From assembly GCF_945957465.1 (NCBI RefSeq), contig NZ_CAMFLC010000004.1:62001-126000 (forward strand): 64,000 bases of DNA. Direction: 5' to 3'. Positions within the stretch are counted from its first letter, which is position 1, and every line of letters starts with the position of its first letter. Source of the stretch: an uncultured Leifsonia sp. Lineage in GTDB: Bacteria > Actinomycetota > Actinomycetes > Actinomycetales > Microbacteriaceae. Positions 9,525-16,570 of this stretch are shown piece after piece. Under the pieces are notes generated by a model. The model worked only from the letters and a program-made list of their open reading frames with translations, searched no databases and was not told the origin of the DNA. A program made the translations under genes and the position numbers.

Positions 9525-10450
9525 CTATGGGGAGCTTTGTCCGGCAGGTGCCGGATTGGCTGATTCCAGGTCAGCGTAGTACGCGGTTTCGACCTCGAGC
9601 GGGGTGCGCAGGTCGAGTTCGCCGTGAAGGCGCTGATTGTTCCACCACCACACCCACTCGAGTGTTGCGAGCTCGACCTGCTCGACGGTTCGCCAGGGGC
9701 CTTGCTGGCGGATCAGCTCGGTCTTGTAGAGGTTGTTGACCGCCTCTGCCATCGCGTTGTCAAACGAGTCGCCGACGGTTCCTGTGGAGGGCACCGCGCC
9801 GAGTTCGACGATGCGGTCGGTGTAGACCATCGCCATGTAGTTCGAGCCGTGATCGGAGTGATGGGTCAGCCCGGCCAGGTCTCCGCCCGCGTCCCAGGCG
9901 GCCATGTCCAGCGCTTGCAACGGCAGGATCTCCGCTTTGAGGGTCGCGGCGACGTTCCAGCCCACGATCCGGCGCGAGAAAACGTCAGTGACGAAGGCGA
10001 CGTAGGCGAACCCGGACCAGGTTGCGACATAGGTGATGTCGCAGACCCAGAGCCGCCTGGGGCGTCGGCGCGGAAGCGCCGCTTCACGAGGTCCGCCGGC
10101 AACGACAGGGCCTTGTCGGTCTTCGTGGTGAACACCCGTTTGGACTTCTTCACCCCGCGGACCCCGGCCAGACGCATCAGCCGTTCGGTCTGGTCCCGGC
10201 CGATCTCCCAACCCTGCCGGCGCATCAGGGCGTGCATCTTCCGGCGCCCATAGACGCCGTAGTTCTCGGCATGCAGCCGGGCGACCTCCGGCACCAGCAG
10301 GTCATCACGCAGCTGTCTGGCCGACGGCACCCGACCCACCGCGGCGCGATAACCGCGCGAGGTGAGGAACCCCTGGACCGCCGGTCGGAGGACCCGGCAG
10401 ATGAGCTCGACCCCGAAACGATCCCGGTGCAGGTCAATGAACCGGGTCAT
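9525..10450 (-). pseudogene. IS3 transposase orfB (DDE integrase), frameshifted
   Basis: Catalytic subunit of the IS3 transposase. The first part (from ATG 10450, near MTRFIDLHRDRFG) encodes the HTH_21-type region with ENYGVYGRRKMHALMRRQG. The second part, in another frame, encodes the rve core with DDE residues: Asp in WVCDITYV, Asp in HHSDHGSNYM and Glu in NAMAEAVNNLYK, with Lys seven residues later. The frames meet at a run of four G (10059-10062, plus strand): adding one base would join them into a 308-codon protein, the normal orfB length. This is not the usual site of programmed IS3 frameshifting, which is between orfA and orfB. A sequencing error in a homopolymer is the alternative. 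Confidence 0.88.
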
Positions 10451-10455
10451 CTCGG

Positions 10456-10761
10456 TCAGGGGCGGTCGAGCTCCTTCGCGAAAAACACGCTCGCAGCCTT
10501 GAGGATCTCGTTCGCCTTCCGCAGCTCGGCGTTCTCCTTCTGCAGCCGCTTGATCTCCGCGGCGGCATCGGTGGTGACCCCGGGCTTGACGCCCGCGTCG
10601 ACCTCGTAGCGGCGCTGCCACAGCCTCAGCGTTTCGGGGCTCATCCCGAGCAGTCCGGCGACGTGCCTGATAGCGCTCATCATCGTCGGGTGCTCCGGCC
10701 GTGCCTCCGCGAGCATCCGCAGCGCCCGCTCACGCATCTCCGGCGAATAGGTCCTGTTCAT
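10456..10761 (-). CDS. IS3 transposase orfA (HTH protein)
   Basis: DNA-binding subunit of the IS3 element, 101 residues. The HTH_Tnp_1 region covers about 1-55 (MNRTYSPEMRERALRML, then GLLGMSPETLRLWQRR), followed by a leucine-zipper-like coiled coil (about 66-95, IKRLQKENAELRKANEILK) that normally drives dimerisation, and ends at the typical ASVFFAKELDRP. It overlaps orfB in a different phase, the usual arrangement for an OrfAB fusion by -1 frameshifting; a T-run lies in the overlap (near 10482), but I cannot assign the slippery site with certainty. The gene looks intact. Confidence 0.92.
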   Translation of the reverse strand: MNRTYSPEMRERALRMLAEARPEHPTMMSAIRHVAGLLGMSPETLRLWQRRYEVDAGVKPGVTTDAAAEIKRLQKENAELRKANEILKAASVFFAKELDRP

Positions 10762-10809
10762 CGTGTTCCATCCTTACTAGAAGAACGGAACGAAAGTCAG
10801 GCCAATTCA

Positions 10810-10973
10810 GCATGTCTATCTTCTGACGGCCCCGGCGACGGCGACCTTCGCGGATGCTTCTCCTGCGCAGCTCCAGATTCACGCTTGGCTCACCCTCGAA
10901 CCAGACGAATAGCGCCCGCCGTCGGGCATCGATGGTCGAAACGCCGAGGATTGATCCAGGGCGAGTGTCCGGG
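10810..10973. other. Right flank of the IS element, possible gene tail
   Basis: Mostly non-coding. A plus-strand frame leaves the element and runs to a TAG at 10910-10912, its last residues reading LTAPATATFADASPAQLQIH and on to LTLEPDE. This composition resembles the end of a real protein that the insertion truncated, but I cannot identify it and see no matching N-terminal part on the left flank. Confidence 0.3.
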
Positions 10974-11240
10974 TCAGTAGTGGTAACGAGCCTGCAGGAT
11001 GGTCACATACGCGTCGTCCACCAGGTACACGAGCCGGTTGGCTTCGTCGATCCGTCGCGACCACGCCCCGGCCAGCGCGTGTTTCAGGGGTTCCGGCTTA
11101 CCGACGCCCTCGAACGGGTCGTCGCGCAGGATGTCTTCGATAAGAAGGTTGATCCGCTTGAGCGTTCGCCGATCCTGGCCCTGCCAGTAGAGGTAGTCCT
11201 CCCAGCCGCCGACTGTCCAGGCGAGCTTGTGCTCACTCAC
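10974..11240 (-). CDS. yoeB: YoeB/Txe-family mRNA-interferase toxin
   Basis: Ribosome-dependent RNase toxin of 88 residues, the normal YoeB length. The RelE-like fold is recognisable from [36 protein letters not shown] and [16 protein letters not shown] with the terminal YHY; the catalytic Glu, Arg and terminal His/Tyr of YoeB all have counterparts. Its ATG overlaps the end of the upstream antitoxin gene by eight bases, giving translational coupling. With YefM it forms a type II toxin-antitoxin module, here in a degraded island where it may stabilise the DNA. Confidence 0.9.
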   Translation of the reverse strand: MSEHKLAWTVGGWEDYLYWQGQDRRTLKRINLLIEDILRDDPFEGVGKPEPLKHALAGAWSRRIDEANRLVYLVDDAYVTILQARYHY

Positions 11241-11481
11241 TGGTCAGGTCGTGCTCGGTGATGTTTCCCGCGCGGGCGCTCTCGATGGCGTCGATGAGGC
11301 GTCGCGCGTTCTTGGGGGAGCGAAGGAGATAGGTGGTCTCGACCAGCGAGTCGTACTCGTCCTTCGACATCAGCACGGCCGAGCCGCGCTTGGATGTGAT
11401 CTCGACTTCGGTCTGGTCGAGGTTGACGCGTTCGATGAGGCCGAACAGGTCGCTGCGAGCTTCGCTTGCTGTGATGGCCAT
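11233..11481 (-). CDS. yefM: YefM/Phd-family antitoxin
   Basis: Antitoxin of 82 residues that neutralises YoeB and autorepresses the operon. The N-terminal Phd/YefM DNA-binding domain reads [20 protein letters not shown], followed by [24 protein letters not shown], and a C-terminal acidic tail (residues about 55-82) that wraps the toxin. ATG 11481 is chosen because GGAGGAATC precedes it; an upstream in-frame start would include the operator. The gene lies directly before yoeB with an 8-base overlap. Confidence 0.92.
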   Translation of the reverse strand: MAITASEARSDLFGLIERVNLDQTEVEITSKRGSAVLMSKDEYDSLVETTYLLRSPKNARRLIDAIESARAGNITEHDLTSE

Positions 11482-11492
11482 GATTCCTCCAA

Positions 11493-11514
11493 GTGGTACA
11501 AGATATCGTACCAC
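11493..11514. promoter_or_regulatory. Palindromic operator of the yefM-yoeB operon
   Basis: Perfect inverted repeat GTGGTAC-AAGATATC-GTACCAC located 12 bases upstream of the yefM start. YefM proteins bind palindromes with a GTAC-type core in their own promoter, so this is the probable autoregulatory site. Confidence 0.65.
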
Positions 11515-11548
11515 TCCGACTAGTTGGGCCCGAAACCACCAAAGTCAA

Positions 11549-11987
11549 TGCGGCCTAGTCTTTAGTCTCCATTCTCCTTGGCTCCTGTCGTGGCTTGGTT
11601 TCTAGGTCTGGCCTCTCTCGTTGTTAGTTCATTCGTCCTGTCGTCGTGTTCCTTCGCTCAGACCCTTCCAACCCTCTCTGCCGCGCTGCCTACTGGCAGC
11701 GCCGCGCCCCGCCGCCTACTCCGGAGCCAAACATGCGCGGCGTTTTGGGCTATTCATGCGAAGTGCCCAAGACGGCACTCGAATGGAAGTGTCCGAGAGC
11801 GCGGCGCCCACCACACAATGAGGTGCGACGGCGACGGCGCAGGCCCCCGCTAGCGTCGCATCATCGGCAAGCTGACCCTGAAGTCGGTCCATGCGCAATC
11901 TTGCACGGGATGCGCCTGACGAGTCTTCCGGCTGGAAATCCATCGTGCCAGAGCCGCGGTGGGGTGCACTGGCAACGCTCACGCCGG
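11549..11987. other. Non-coding stretch in the island
   Basis: About 440 bases between the antitoxin promoter and the end of the SUKH gene, lower in GC than the core genome. Short frames exist on both strands but none has a ribosome binding site, a recognisable motif or the codon composition of the neighbours. I see no RNA gene in it. Confidence 0.5.
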
Positions 11988-13010
11988 CTAATCGATTGGA
12001 CGTAGCGCTATGACAGTTCCGGGTGCGCCTTGTGGTGTTGAGAAGCGCACTGAGTGTCCGATCTTCTCGGCCGCTTCCGTGAGGGCGGCACGGTACGGCT
12101 CATAGTCGGGGTGATACGGACCGGCTCCCAGTGTGACGTCGACCTCGTACTCTTGTCCGCTGGTTGGACTGAAGATCGTCTGTCGCGGATCGCAGGCAAG
12201 GTGCATCGTGCCCGTACCATCGCTGAACTCGAACGCGTACGTGTCACCGCCCCACAGCGTTCCGACACTTCCACGGATCGTGTCGAAGCCACGGACGCTC
12301 TGGCCGTTCGCGATCAGATCGCGAATGGTGGTTGCTGCCCCTCGGAGTTTCCATCTCTCCGGGCCGACATCGAGGGACGCAAGCCACGCGGCCGGCCATG
12401 ACCTCTCGGGAAAGCGCGGTTGCTCATTGGCCGCTGAAGCCCCGTATTCGGTGAAGGCTGTGGGGGAGTGCCGGAGCCGATACTCCCTCAACGACTGTCC
12501 GCGCAGGCTCGACATATCGGGGGCCAGTAGCGCTCCGAATCGTTCGGCCAGAATGTCTTCCTCGACCAGGTCGGCGCATGTGGCGACCAGCGTCTCCAGG
12601 GAGTCGAAGGCGCGAATGAGACCACCGTCGTGCGTGTCCCCCCACCAGATCGACGGGTCGTAGTCTCCGCGGCCGCGTATCTCGACCTCCGCGACTACGT
12701 AGGTGTACTCCGCCCGGAAGATATGAAGCCAGACCGGCGGTTCGTTGAACGGTGCGCCGAGATAGAACTGCCGCTGCTCTGTCAATGCTTCGAGGCTCTC
12801 CATCGTCCAGCCGGCGAAGACCCCACGTTCGCTGCCGTTGTGCCAGCGGTAGAGAGTTACGAGTTGCTCGGGCAGGTCGAATGGAGCAATTAGGGCGGCG
12901 AGTGACGCGATGCCGTCATCATCGAGACCGGGCTTCATCGCGTGGAGAGCCTCAGGGAACCGCTGGCGAAGCGCGGCTTCGAAGCGCTCAAGTTGATGGA
13001 TCAACGTCAC
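11988..13010 (-). CDS. SMI1/KNR4 (SUKH) domain protein
   Basis: Cytoplasmic protein of about 340 residues. The SUKH fold is suggested by the N-terminal helix pair, FDLPEQLVTLYRWHNGSE (about 50-67), the FYLGAPFNEPPVWLHIF strand region and IWWGDTHDGGLIRAFDSLETLV. SUKH proteins often serve as immunity proteins against contact-dependent or polymorphic toxins, but no toxin gene is visible nearby. The C-terminal 120 residues (from about RSWPAAWLASLDVGPERW) form a second beta-rich domain I do not recognise. The start is uncertain: GTG 13010 is used because the frame upstream to 13214 does not resemble coding sequence. Slightly lower GC and the island setting suggest transfer. Confidence 0.72.
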   Translation of the reverse strand: MTLIHQLERFEAALRQRFPEALHAMKPGLDDDGIASLAALIAPFDLPEQLVTLYRWHNGSERGVFAGWTMESLEALTEQRQFYLGAPFNEPPVWLHIFRAEYTYVVAEVEIRGRGDYDPSIWWGDTHDGGLIRAFDSLETLVATCADLVEEDILAERFGALLAPDMSSLRGQSLREYRLRHSPTAFTEYGASAANEQPRFPERSWPAAWLASLDVGPERWKLRGAATTIRDLIANGQSVRGFDTIRGSVGTLWGGDTYAFEFSDGTGTMHLACDPRQTIFSPTSGQEYEVDVTLGAGPYHPDYEPYRAALTEAAEKIGHSVRFSTPQGAPGTVIALRPID

Positions 13011-13407
13011 GATTTCGACGCTAGTCGCATGCCGGAGCACGTGCGCATCCCTCTTCGGGGGAGTCGAAACCCGACTCCAACGGGTCGTCAGCCAACCGCG
13101 ACCGGTCGAGGATGCCTTCGGTCTGCCCCACCCAAGGCATGCTCGCGCGCTGAGCGACCGGGTCAAGGGTGCAGTTCCGCTGCATCGCGGAGCGACGCGC
13201 AGCGCCCTTGACACGGTCGCTCAACGCGCAACTGTGGGCGTCGGGGCGGACCAAGAAGCTGTGTGATTTCTGCCAACGTCTGATCTGCGCGCCGTTCCCA
13301 GCCCGAAACGACAACGTGTAAGTGAGGGGCACGTTTCCCGAGCTGGCCCCTCCGCGAGCTGTCGAGTGTCGGTGCACGGTTGGAGACTCGAGTCCGGGGT
13401 GAGGTCA
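13011..13407. other. Non-coding stretch with stem-loop repeat
   Basis: About 400 bases between the SUKH gene and the integrase remnant. It contains the long inverted repeat at 13151-13223. Several short frames overlap it on the minus strand but none can be supported as a gene. Confidence 0.5.
13151..13223. repeat. Long imperfect inverted repeat (possible REP/MITE-like element)
   Basis: Two 19-base arms, TGAGCGACCGGGTCAAGGG (13151-13169) and its complement with one mismatch (13205-13223), enclose a 35-base loop that itself holds TGCAG-TTCCG-CTGCA. It lies in non-coding island DNA, not at a gene end, so it is not an obvious terminator. Confidence 0.7.
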
Positions 13408-13725
13408 ATGGGGAGCATCAGCGCATACGAGACGGTAGCCGGGCGGCGCTACCGGGTCCGGTATCGGACGCCGGGAACCAGCAGACCGACAAGCGCGGCT
13501 TCCGCACCAAACGCGACGCCGAGCTGTTCTTAGCATCGCTGGAGCTGGCGAAGGCGCGAGGCGACTATGTGCCGGCCGCCCGCGCGGGCGTGAACTTCGA
13601 GACTTGGAGCGAAAAGTGGATCGACTCGCTCGTTCAGGTGAAACCGAGCACCCTGCAGGGCTACGTCTCCATAACTCGCGGACGCTTGCAGCCCCGGTGG
13701 GGGAGCACGCCCTTGAACGCGGACT
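13408..13725 (+). pseudogene. Tyrosine-recombinase (phage-type integrase) N-terminal remnant
   Basis: Remnant of a site-specific integrase. From ATG 13408, with GTGAGGT just upstream, the frame gives an arm-binding start (GSISAYETVAGRRYRVRYRT); it then changes phase near 13471-13480 and continues as KRGFRTKRDAELFLASLELA, ETWSEKWIDSL and VKPSTLQGY, the typical SAM-like core-binding domain of actinobacterial integrases. Similarity stops at about 13725 in LQPRWG, so the catalytic R-H-R-Y domain is missing. At the break point an IS110-like fragment begins on the other strand. The remnant points toward tRNA-Lys 360 bases downstream, the likely original attachment site. Confidence 0.75.
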
Positions 13726-13777
13726 TACCGACATCGACGCCAAGGAACACATCCACCGATTCGTGGTTCTCGATCAT
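13721..13777 (-). pseudogene. Possible IS110-family transposase N-terminal fragment
   Basis: Nineteen codons from ATG 13777 read MIENHESVDVFLGVDVGKS, which matches the start of IS110-type transposases, where the D of GVDVGK is the first acidic catalytic residue. After that the frame enters sequence belonging to the integrase remnant and similarity ends. The fragment is short, so this is a tentative call; the upstream 13778-13910 may be the rest of the IS end. Confidence 0.4.
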
Positions 13778-14087
13778 GACCGCTCCGTCCTCATCGACAG
13801 TGGCCTCACGGTCGTGGGTCTCGGCAGCCACGTTACGGATGGCCTCAGCGTCAGCCCGGCCGGGTCCTTATCAGCGATCACTCCACGACCACGCCGCGCC
13901 CGGTGACAACACACAAAGGATCATCCACCGACAGGGCAAATACGTCATGCCGGACGCGACAGGCCACTACCCCTCAGAGCCTGCCCCAAGGAGCATCAAC
14001 AACGTAACGGGCAAAGTGTGGGCAAATCCCGAAATCGCCGCTTCCGAATCTGCCGCCGATGGGCTCAGATCCCTTTGATTTACTGGG
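13778..14087. other. Degraded non-coding sequence between integrase remnant and tRNA-Lys
   Basis: About 310 bases with no supportable gene. It is probably the remains of an IS end and of the integrase 3' flank. No second copy of the tRNA 3' end, which would mark an att site, is visible here or on the left side of the island. Confidence 0.45.
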
Positions 14088-14160
14088 TGGGCCCCGTGGG
14101 GCTCGAACCCACGACCCGCGGATTAAAAGTCCGATGCTCTACCGACTGAGCTAGAGGCCC
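14088..14160 (-). tRNA. tRNA-Lys (anticodon TTT)
   Basis: 73-base cloverleaf on the minus strand. Acceptor GGGCCTC pairs with GGGGCCC, the D-arm has AGCTCAGTCGGTAGAGC, the anticodon loop is CTTTTAA (anticodon TTT) and the T-arm reads GTGGG-TTCGAGC-CCCAC. Discriminator A; CCA is not encoded. The 3' end faces the integrase remnant and island, so it is the likely integration site. Confidence 0.97.
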
Positions 14161-14217
14161 TCGCCCTCTAATCTAGCGTGGATTCCGCACCTCCCTGTGC
14201 CGGGGCAGAATGGTGGG

Positions 14218-14847
14218 ATGTCCGATCGCTTTCACAAGCCGACCCTGTTCCCCGGGGGGATGTTCGAGGCATTCCTCGGTGGGGACGATCCGGCGCAGAT
14301 CAGCAGGGTCGCCCACGAGACGGCACAGGCGCTTCTCGCGCGTGTGCGGGAGGATCCCGACCCGGCCATCGTCGATCGGCTGGTCGCGTACACCGACGAG
14401 CACGGGATCGACGCGATCGCCGAGCTGTGGTCGCGGTCCACTGCAAAGAGCCTTCCCGGTGCGCTCTGGCGCATCTACCTGCTGCGGTTGCTCATCCGGC
14501 AGGACTCCGCGGGCACTGCGCTGTTCTACCAGCGCGGCACCGAAGTGATCGTGTCCATCGACCCGGTGGTCGCCGGGACGCCGACGCCGGCCGGGCCGGG
14601 GGAGGTGACCGAGCTCGCCGACCGGATCCTGCGCGGTGTGTTCGAGGGCGACTTCGCCGTCGCGCTCGACCGGGCCGCCGCGTTCTGCCGGGTGACGGCG
14701 GCCGGCTGCCTGTCCGTGGCCGACGACCGCGACCCGCTCGACCCGGAGCGCGCGAGCGAGCTCACCACACGGGCGCTGCGCTTCACGCGCACAGCGGAGG
14801 AACTGACCGCCTGTGCCCGGCTCTGGCGCAGCGACTCGCTCGACTGA
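14218..14847 (+). CDS. Conserved hypothetical protein (actinobacterial)
   Basis: Soluble protein of 209 residues, mostly helical by composition, with no signal peptide or membrane segment. The first half (about 35-105) is a helical repeat-like region (HETAQALLARVRED, VDRLVAYTDEHGIDAIAELW, SLPGALWRIYLLRLLIRQD); the second half (about 135-205) again helical with EVTELADRILRGVFEGDFAVALDRAAAFCRVTAAG. I do not recognise a named domain; the length and composition fit a conserved Microbacteriaceae protein of unknown role. ATG 14218 is chosen; CAGAAT at 14206-14211 lies six bases upstream and GGTGGG could also act as a ribosome site. It lies between tRNA-Lys and the sigK leader. Confidence 0.75.
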   Translation: MSDRFHKPTLFPGGMFEAFLGGDDPAQISRVAHETAQALLARVREDPDPAIVDRLVAYTDEHGIDAIAELWSRSTAKSLPGALWRIYLLRLLIRQDSAGTALFYQRGTEVIVSIDPVVAGTPTPAGPGEVTELADRILRGVFEGDFAVALDRAAAFCRVTAAGCLSVADDRDPLDPERASELTTRALRFTRTAEELTACARLWRSDSLD

Positions 14848-14949
14848 GCCCGCAGGGGCCACCGGCGAGGCGGCGTATTCCGGTTCTGCGTTCTCGGGCC
14901 GCGAACGCCACGCCGTGGACCTCGCCCGCGCCTCCTGTACTATGGACGA

Positions 14950-15030
14950 AGCCGGACCGCAGTAACCCCGGGCTCCAATACTTGCCGCTTCGAGCGGCCT
15001 CGCGCCGAGAGGCGTTTCTGCGGTCCGGCT
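14950..15030 (+). ncRNA. Structured leader RNA or small RNA upstream of sigK
   Basis: A 13-bp perfect stem closes the element: AGCCGGACCGCAG (14950-14962) with CTGCGGTCCGGCT (15018-15030). Inside are two hairpins, GCCGC-TTCGA-GCGGC (14984-14998) and GCGCC-GAGA-GGCGT with a GNRA tetraloop (15002-15015), plus about 21 unpaired bases. CCGGGCTC in that strand (14968-14975) is perfectly complementary to GAGCCCGG at 15050-15057, allowing a pseudoknot. A TACTAT -10 hexamer at 14938-14943 puts the transcript start at the foot of the stem. I do not recognise it as a known RNA family. Confidence 0.6.
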
Positions 15031-15072
15031 CTTTCGTACGTGGAGGGCCGAGCCCGGCGCGACGGAGGACTA

Positions 15073-15088
15073 CTGTCGGTGACGGCAG
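15073..15088 (+). promoter_or_regulatory. GNRA-capped hairpin in the sigK leader
   Basis: CTGTCG-GTGA-CGGCAG, a six-pair stem with a GTGA tetraloop, 40 bases before the sigK start. It follows the larger structure at 14950-15030 and precedes GGAGG at 15111-15115. Confidence 0.45.
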
Positions 15089-15128
15089 CAGCCCACGAGC
15101 ACCCGACCGAGGAGGCGCAGAGCACCGC

Positions 15129-15689
15129 GTGGACGACACCTCCGCCTCCGACCTCGACGAGCTCCTGTCGCGCACCGCTCACGGCGACCAGCGGGCGTTC
15201 TCCGACTTCTACGATCGTGTCGCGCCGCGCGTGCTGGGGCTGGTGCGCCGACTCCTGATCGACGCGGCGCAGTCCGAGGAGGTCGCTCAGGAGGTGTTCC
15301 TCGAGGCGTGGCAATCCGCTGCGCGGTTCGATCCGAATAAAGGTCGAGCGATCACCTGGATCCTCACGATGGCACACCGCAGGGCGGTCGACCGCATCCG
15401 GGCGTCCCAGTCCGCCCACGACCGCGACACGGCCGTCGGCATCCGTGACCTGCCGACCGACTTCGACGTGGTCGCGGAGACGGTCGAGGTTCGGGTGGAG
15501 CACGAGCGAGTGGAGGTGGCGATGGCGAGACTGAGCGAGGCGCAACGCCAAGCCATCGCCCTGGCGTACTACGGCGGCCTGAGTCAGAGCGAGGTCGCGG
15601 CCGAGCTCGGCATCCCCCTCGGCACAGCGAAAACCCGGTTGCGGGATGCGATGATACGGCTGCGAGACGAACTGGGGGTGACCCGATGA
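15129..15689 (+). CDS. sigK: ECF sigma factor SigK
   Basis: RNA polymerase sigma factor of 186 residues. Region 2 (about 22-88) contains FSDFYDRVAPRVLGLVRRLL, EVAQEVFLEAW and ITWILTMAHRRAVDRIR; region 4 (about 128-182) contains LSEAQRQAIALAYYGGLSQSEVAAELGIPLGTAKTRLRDAM, the pattern of actinobacterial SigK. It overlaps the RskA-like anti-sigma gene by four bases (ATGA), the usual sigK-rskA pair, so it is held inactive at the membrane and released on a redox or envelope signal. Start is GTG 15129 after GGAGG at 15111-15115, a long spacing of 13 bases. The highly structured leader upstream suggests post-transcriptional control, which is inference. Confidence 0.93.
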   Translation: MDDTSASDLDELLSRTAHGDQRAFSDFYDRVAPRVLGLVRRLLIDAAQSEEVAQEVFLEAWQSAARFDPNKGRAITWILTMAHRRAVDRIRASQSAHDRDTAVGIRDLPTDFDVVAETVEVRVEHERVEVAMARLSEAQRQAIALAYYGGLSQSEVAAELGIPLGTAKTRLRDAMIRLRDELGVTR

Positions 15690-16489
15690 CCGACGAGGAG
15701 CGAGGAATCGTCGACCCTGAACGCCTCGGTGCGCGCCTGGGGGCGCAGACCGAGCGGGAGGCGCGCGAGTTCGAGGACGTCGCCGCCCAGCTCGCCCTCT
15801 CCGCCGAGCCGGTGCAGCCTTCCGCCGAACTGAAGGCGGCCCTGTTCGCGAAGCTCGCCGAAACGCCGCAGCTGCCGGCGGAGAACCGCAGCGCCGCTCA
15901 GGAGGCCGTTCAGCCGGCCGCAGACCCGCCCGTGCAGGCCGTCGCCCTCCGCCCGGTTCCGTCCGAGTCGTCCTCCGAGGCCGCGCCGCCGCAGCCGACG
16001 CCGGCTGAGGAGCGCGCACGCCGCCGGTGGTTCCAGCGGCCCGGTGCGATCCTCGCGGCTGCTGCCGCCGGCGTCATCCTCTTCGTCGCCGGCGCGTTCG
16101 CCGGCGTCAGCCTGTCCAGTACGAACTCCTACCAGCAGCAGCAGGCCGCGGCCCTGGCGAGCATCAACGCGGCTCCGGACGTCCAGCGCGCCACCTCCCC
16201 CGTCGCCGGCGGCGGCACCGCCACCCTGGTGTGGTCGGCGCAGCTGGGCCGGTCCGCTCTGATCGCCACCGACCTCCCGGAGCTCGCAGGAGGCAAGACC
16301 TATGAGCTCTGGTACATCCGCGACGGCGCCGCCACGCCGGCCGGGACGATGACCGCGACCGGTGCCCCAGCCACCTGGCGGGTGCTCGCCGGCGAGATGA
16401 CCGCAGGCGACACGGTCGGCGTGACCGTCGAACCGAGTGGAGGCTCGAAGCAGCCCACCACGAAACCGATCGTCGCGATCACCTCCTGA
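15686..16489 (+). CDS. rskA: Anti-sigma-K factor RskA
   Basis: Membrane-bound inhibitor of SigK, 267 residues. The cytoplasmic N-terminus (about 1-60) carries the sigma-binding helices with LGAQTEREAREFEDVAAQLAL, then an Ala/Pro/Glu-rich linker (about 62-112), a single membrane helix (about 119-143, GAILAAAAAGVILFVAGAFAG) and an extracytoplasmic RskA domain (about 160-267) with LATDLPELAGGKTYELWYIRDG-like sequence. Proteolysis outside and within the membrane would release SigK. It overlaps sigK by four bases. No zinc-binding HxxxCxxC motif is seen in the N-terminus, in keeping with RskA rather than ZAS-type factors. A strong bidirectional terminator follows. Confidence 0.92.
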   Translation: MTDEERGIVDPERLGARLGAQTEREAREFEDVAAQLALSAEPVQPSAELKAALFAKLAETPQLPAENRSAAQEAVQPAADPPVQAVALRPVPSESSSEAAPPQPTPAEERARRRWFQRPGAILAAAAAGVILFVAGAFAGVSLSSTNSYQQQQAAALASINAAPDVQRATSPVAGGGTATLVWSAQLGRSALIATDLPELAGGKTYELWYIRDGAATPAGTMTATGAPATWRVLAGEMTAGDTVGVTVEPSGGSKQPTTKPIVAITS

Positions 16490-16515
16490 CGCAATCGCGG
16501 TCGGGGAGGCCGCAG

Positions 16516-16557
16516 ACGACGAGAGGCCCACCGGACATCCCGTGGGCCTCTCGTCGT
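16516..16557. terminator. Bidirectional terminator between rskA and pstB
   Basis: Perfect 16-bp stem ACGACGAGAGGCCCAC / GTGGGCCTCTCGTCGT with a ten-base loop between convergent genes. Confidence 0.85.
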
Positions 16558-16570
16558 GCGGGGCGGTCGA

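Larger units (their letters stand above)
9503..10809 (-). mobile_element. IS3-family insertion sequence (1307 bp)
   Basis: The element is bounded by perfect 23-bp terminal inverted repeats at 9503-9525 and 10787-10809, beginning TGAATTGGCCTG and ending in the complementary CA, as IS3-family ends do. It contains two minus-strand frames in IS3 arrangement (orfA 10456-10761, orfB 9525-10450). The three bases flanking each end differ (GGG left, GCA right), so there is no visible target duplication; either the flanks were rearranged or the element took part in recombination. orfB carries a frameshift, so the copy is probably inactive without help from another copy. Confidence 0.92.

Noticed and set aside
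10450-10500. Programmed frameshift site in the IS3 orfA/orfB overlap
   Set aside because: A T-run is present but the exact slippery heptamer and a stimulatory structure could not be assigned.
11716-11982. Minus-strand frame of 88 codons in the island gap
   Set aside because: No ribosome site, no motif, composition unlike neighbours.
13021-13377. Minus-strand frame of 118 codons between SUKH gene and integrase remnant
   Set aside because: It has protein-like parts but runs through the inverted repeat, has no ribosome site and no recognisable domain.
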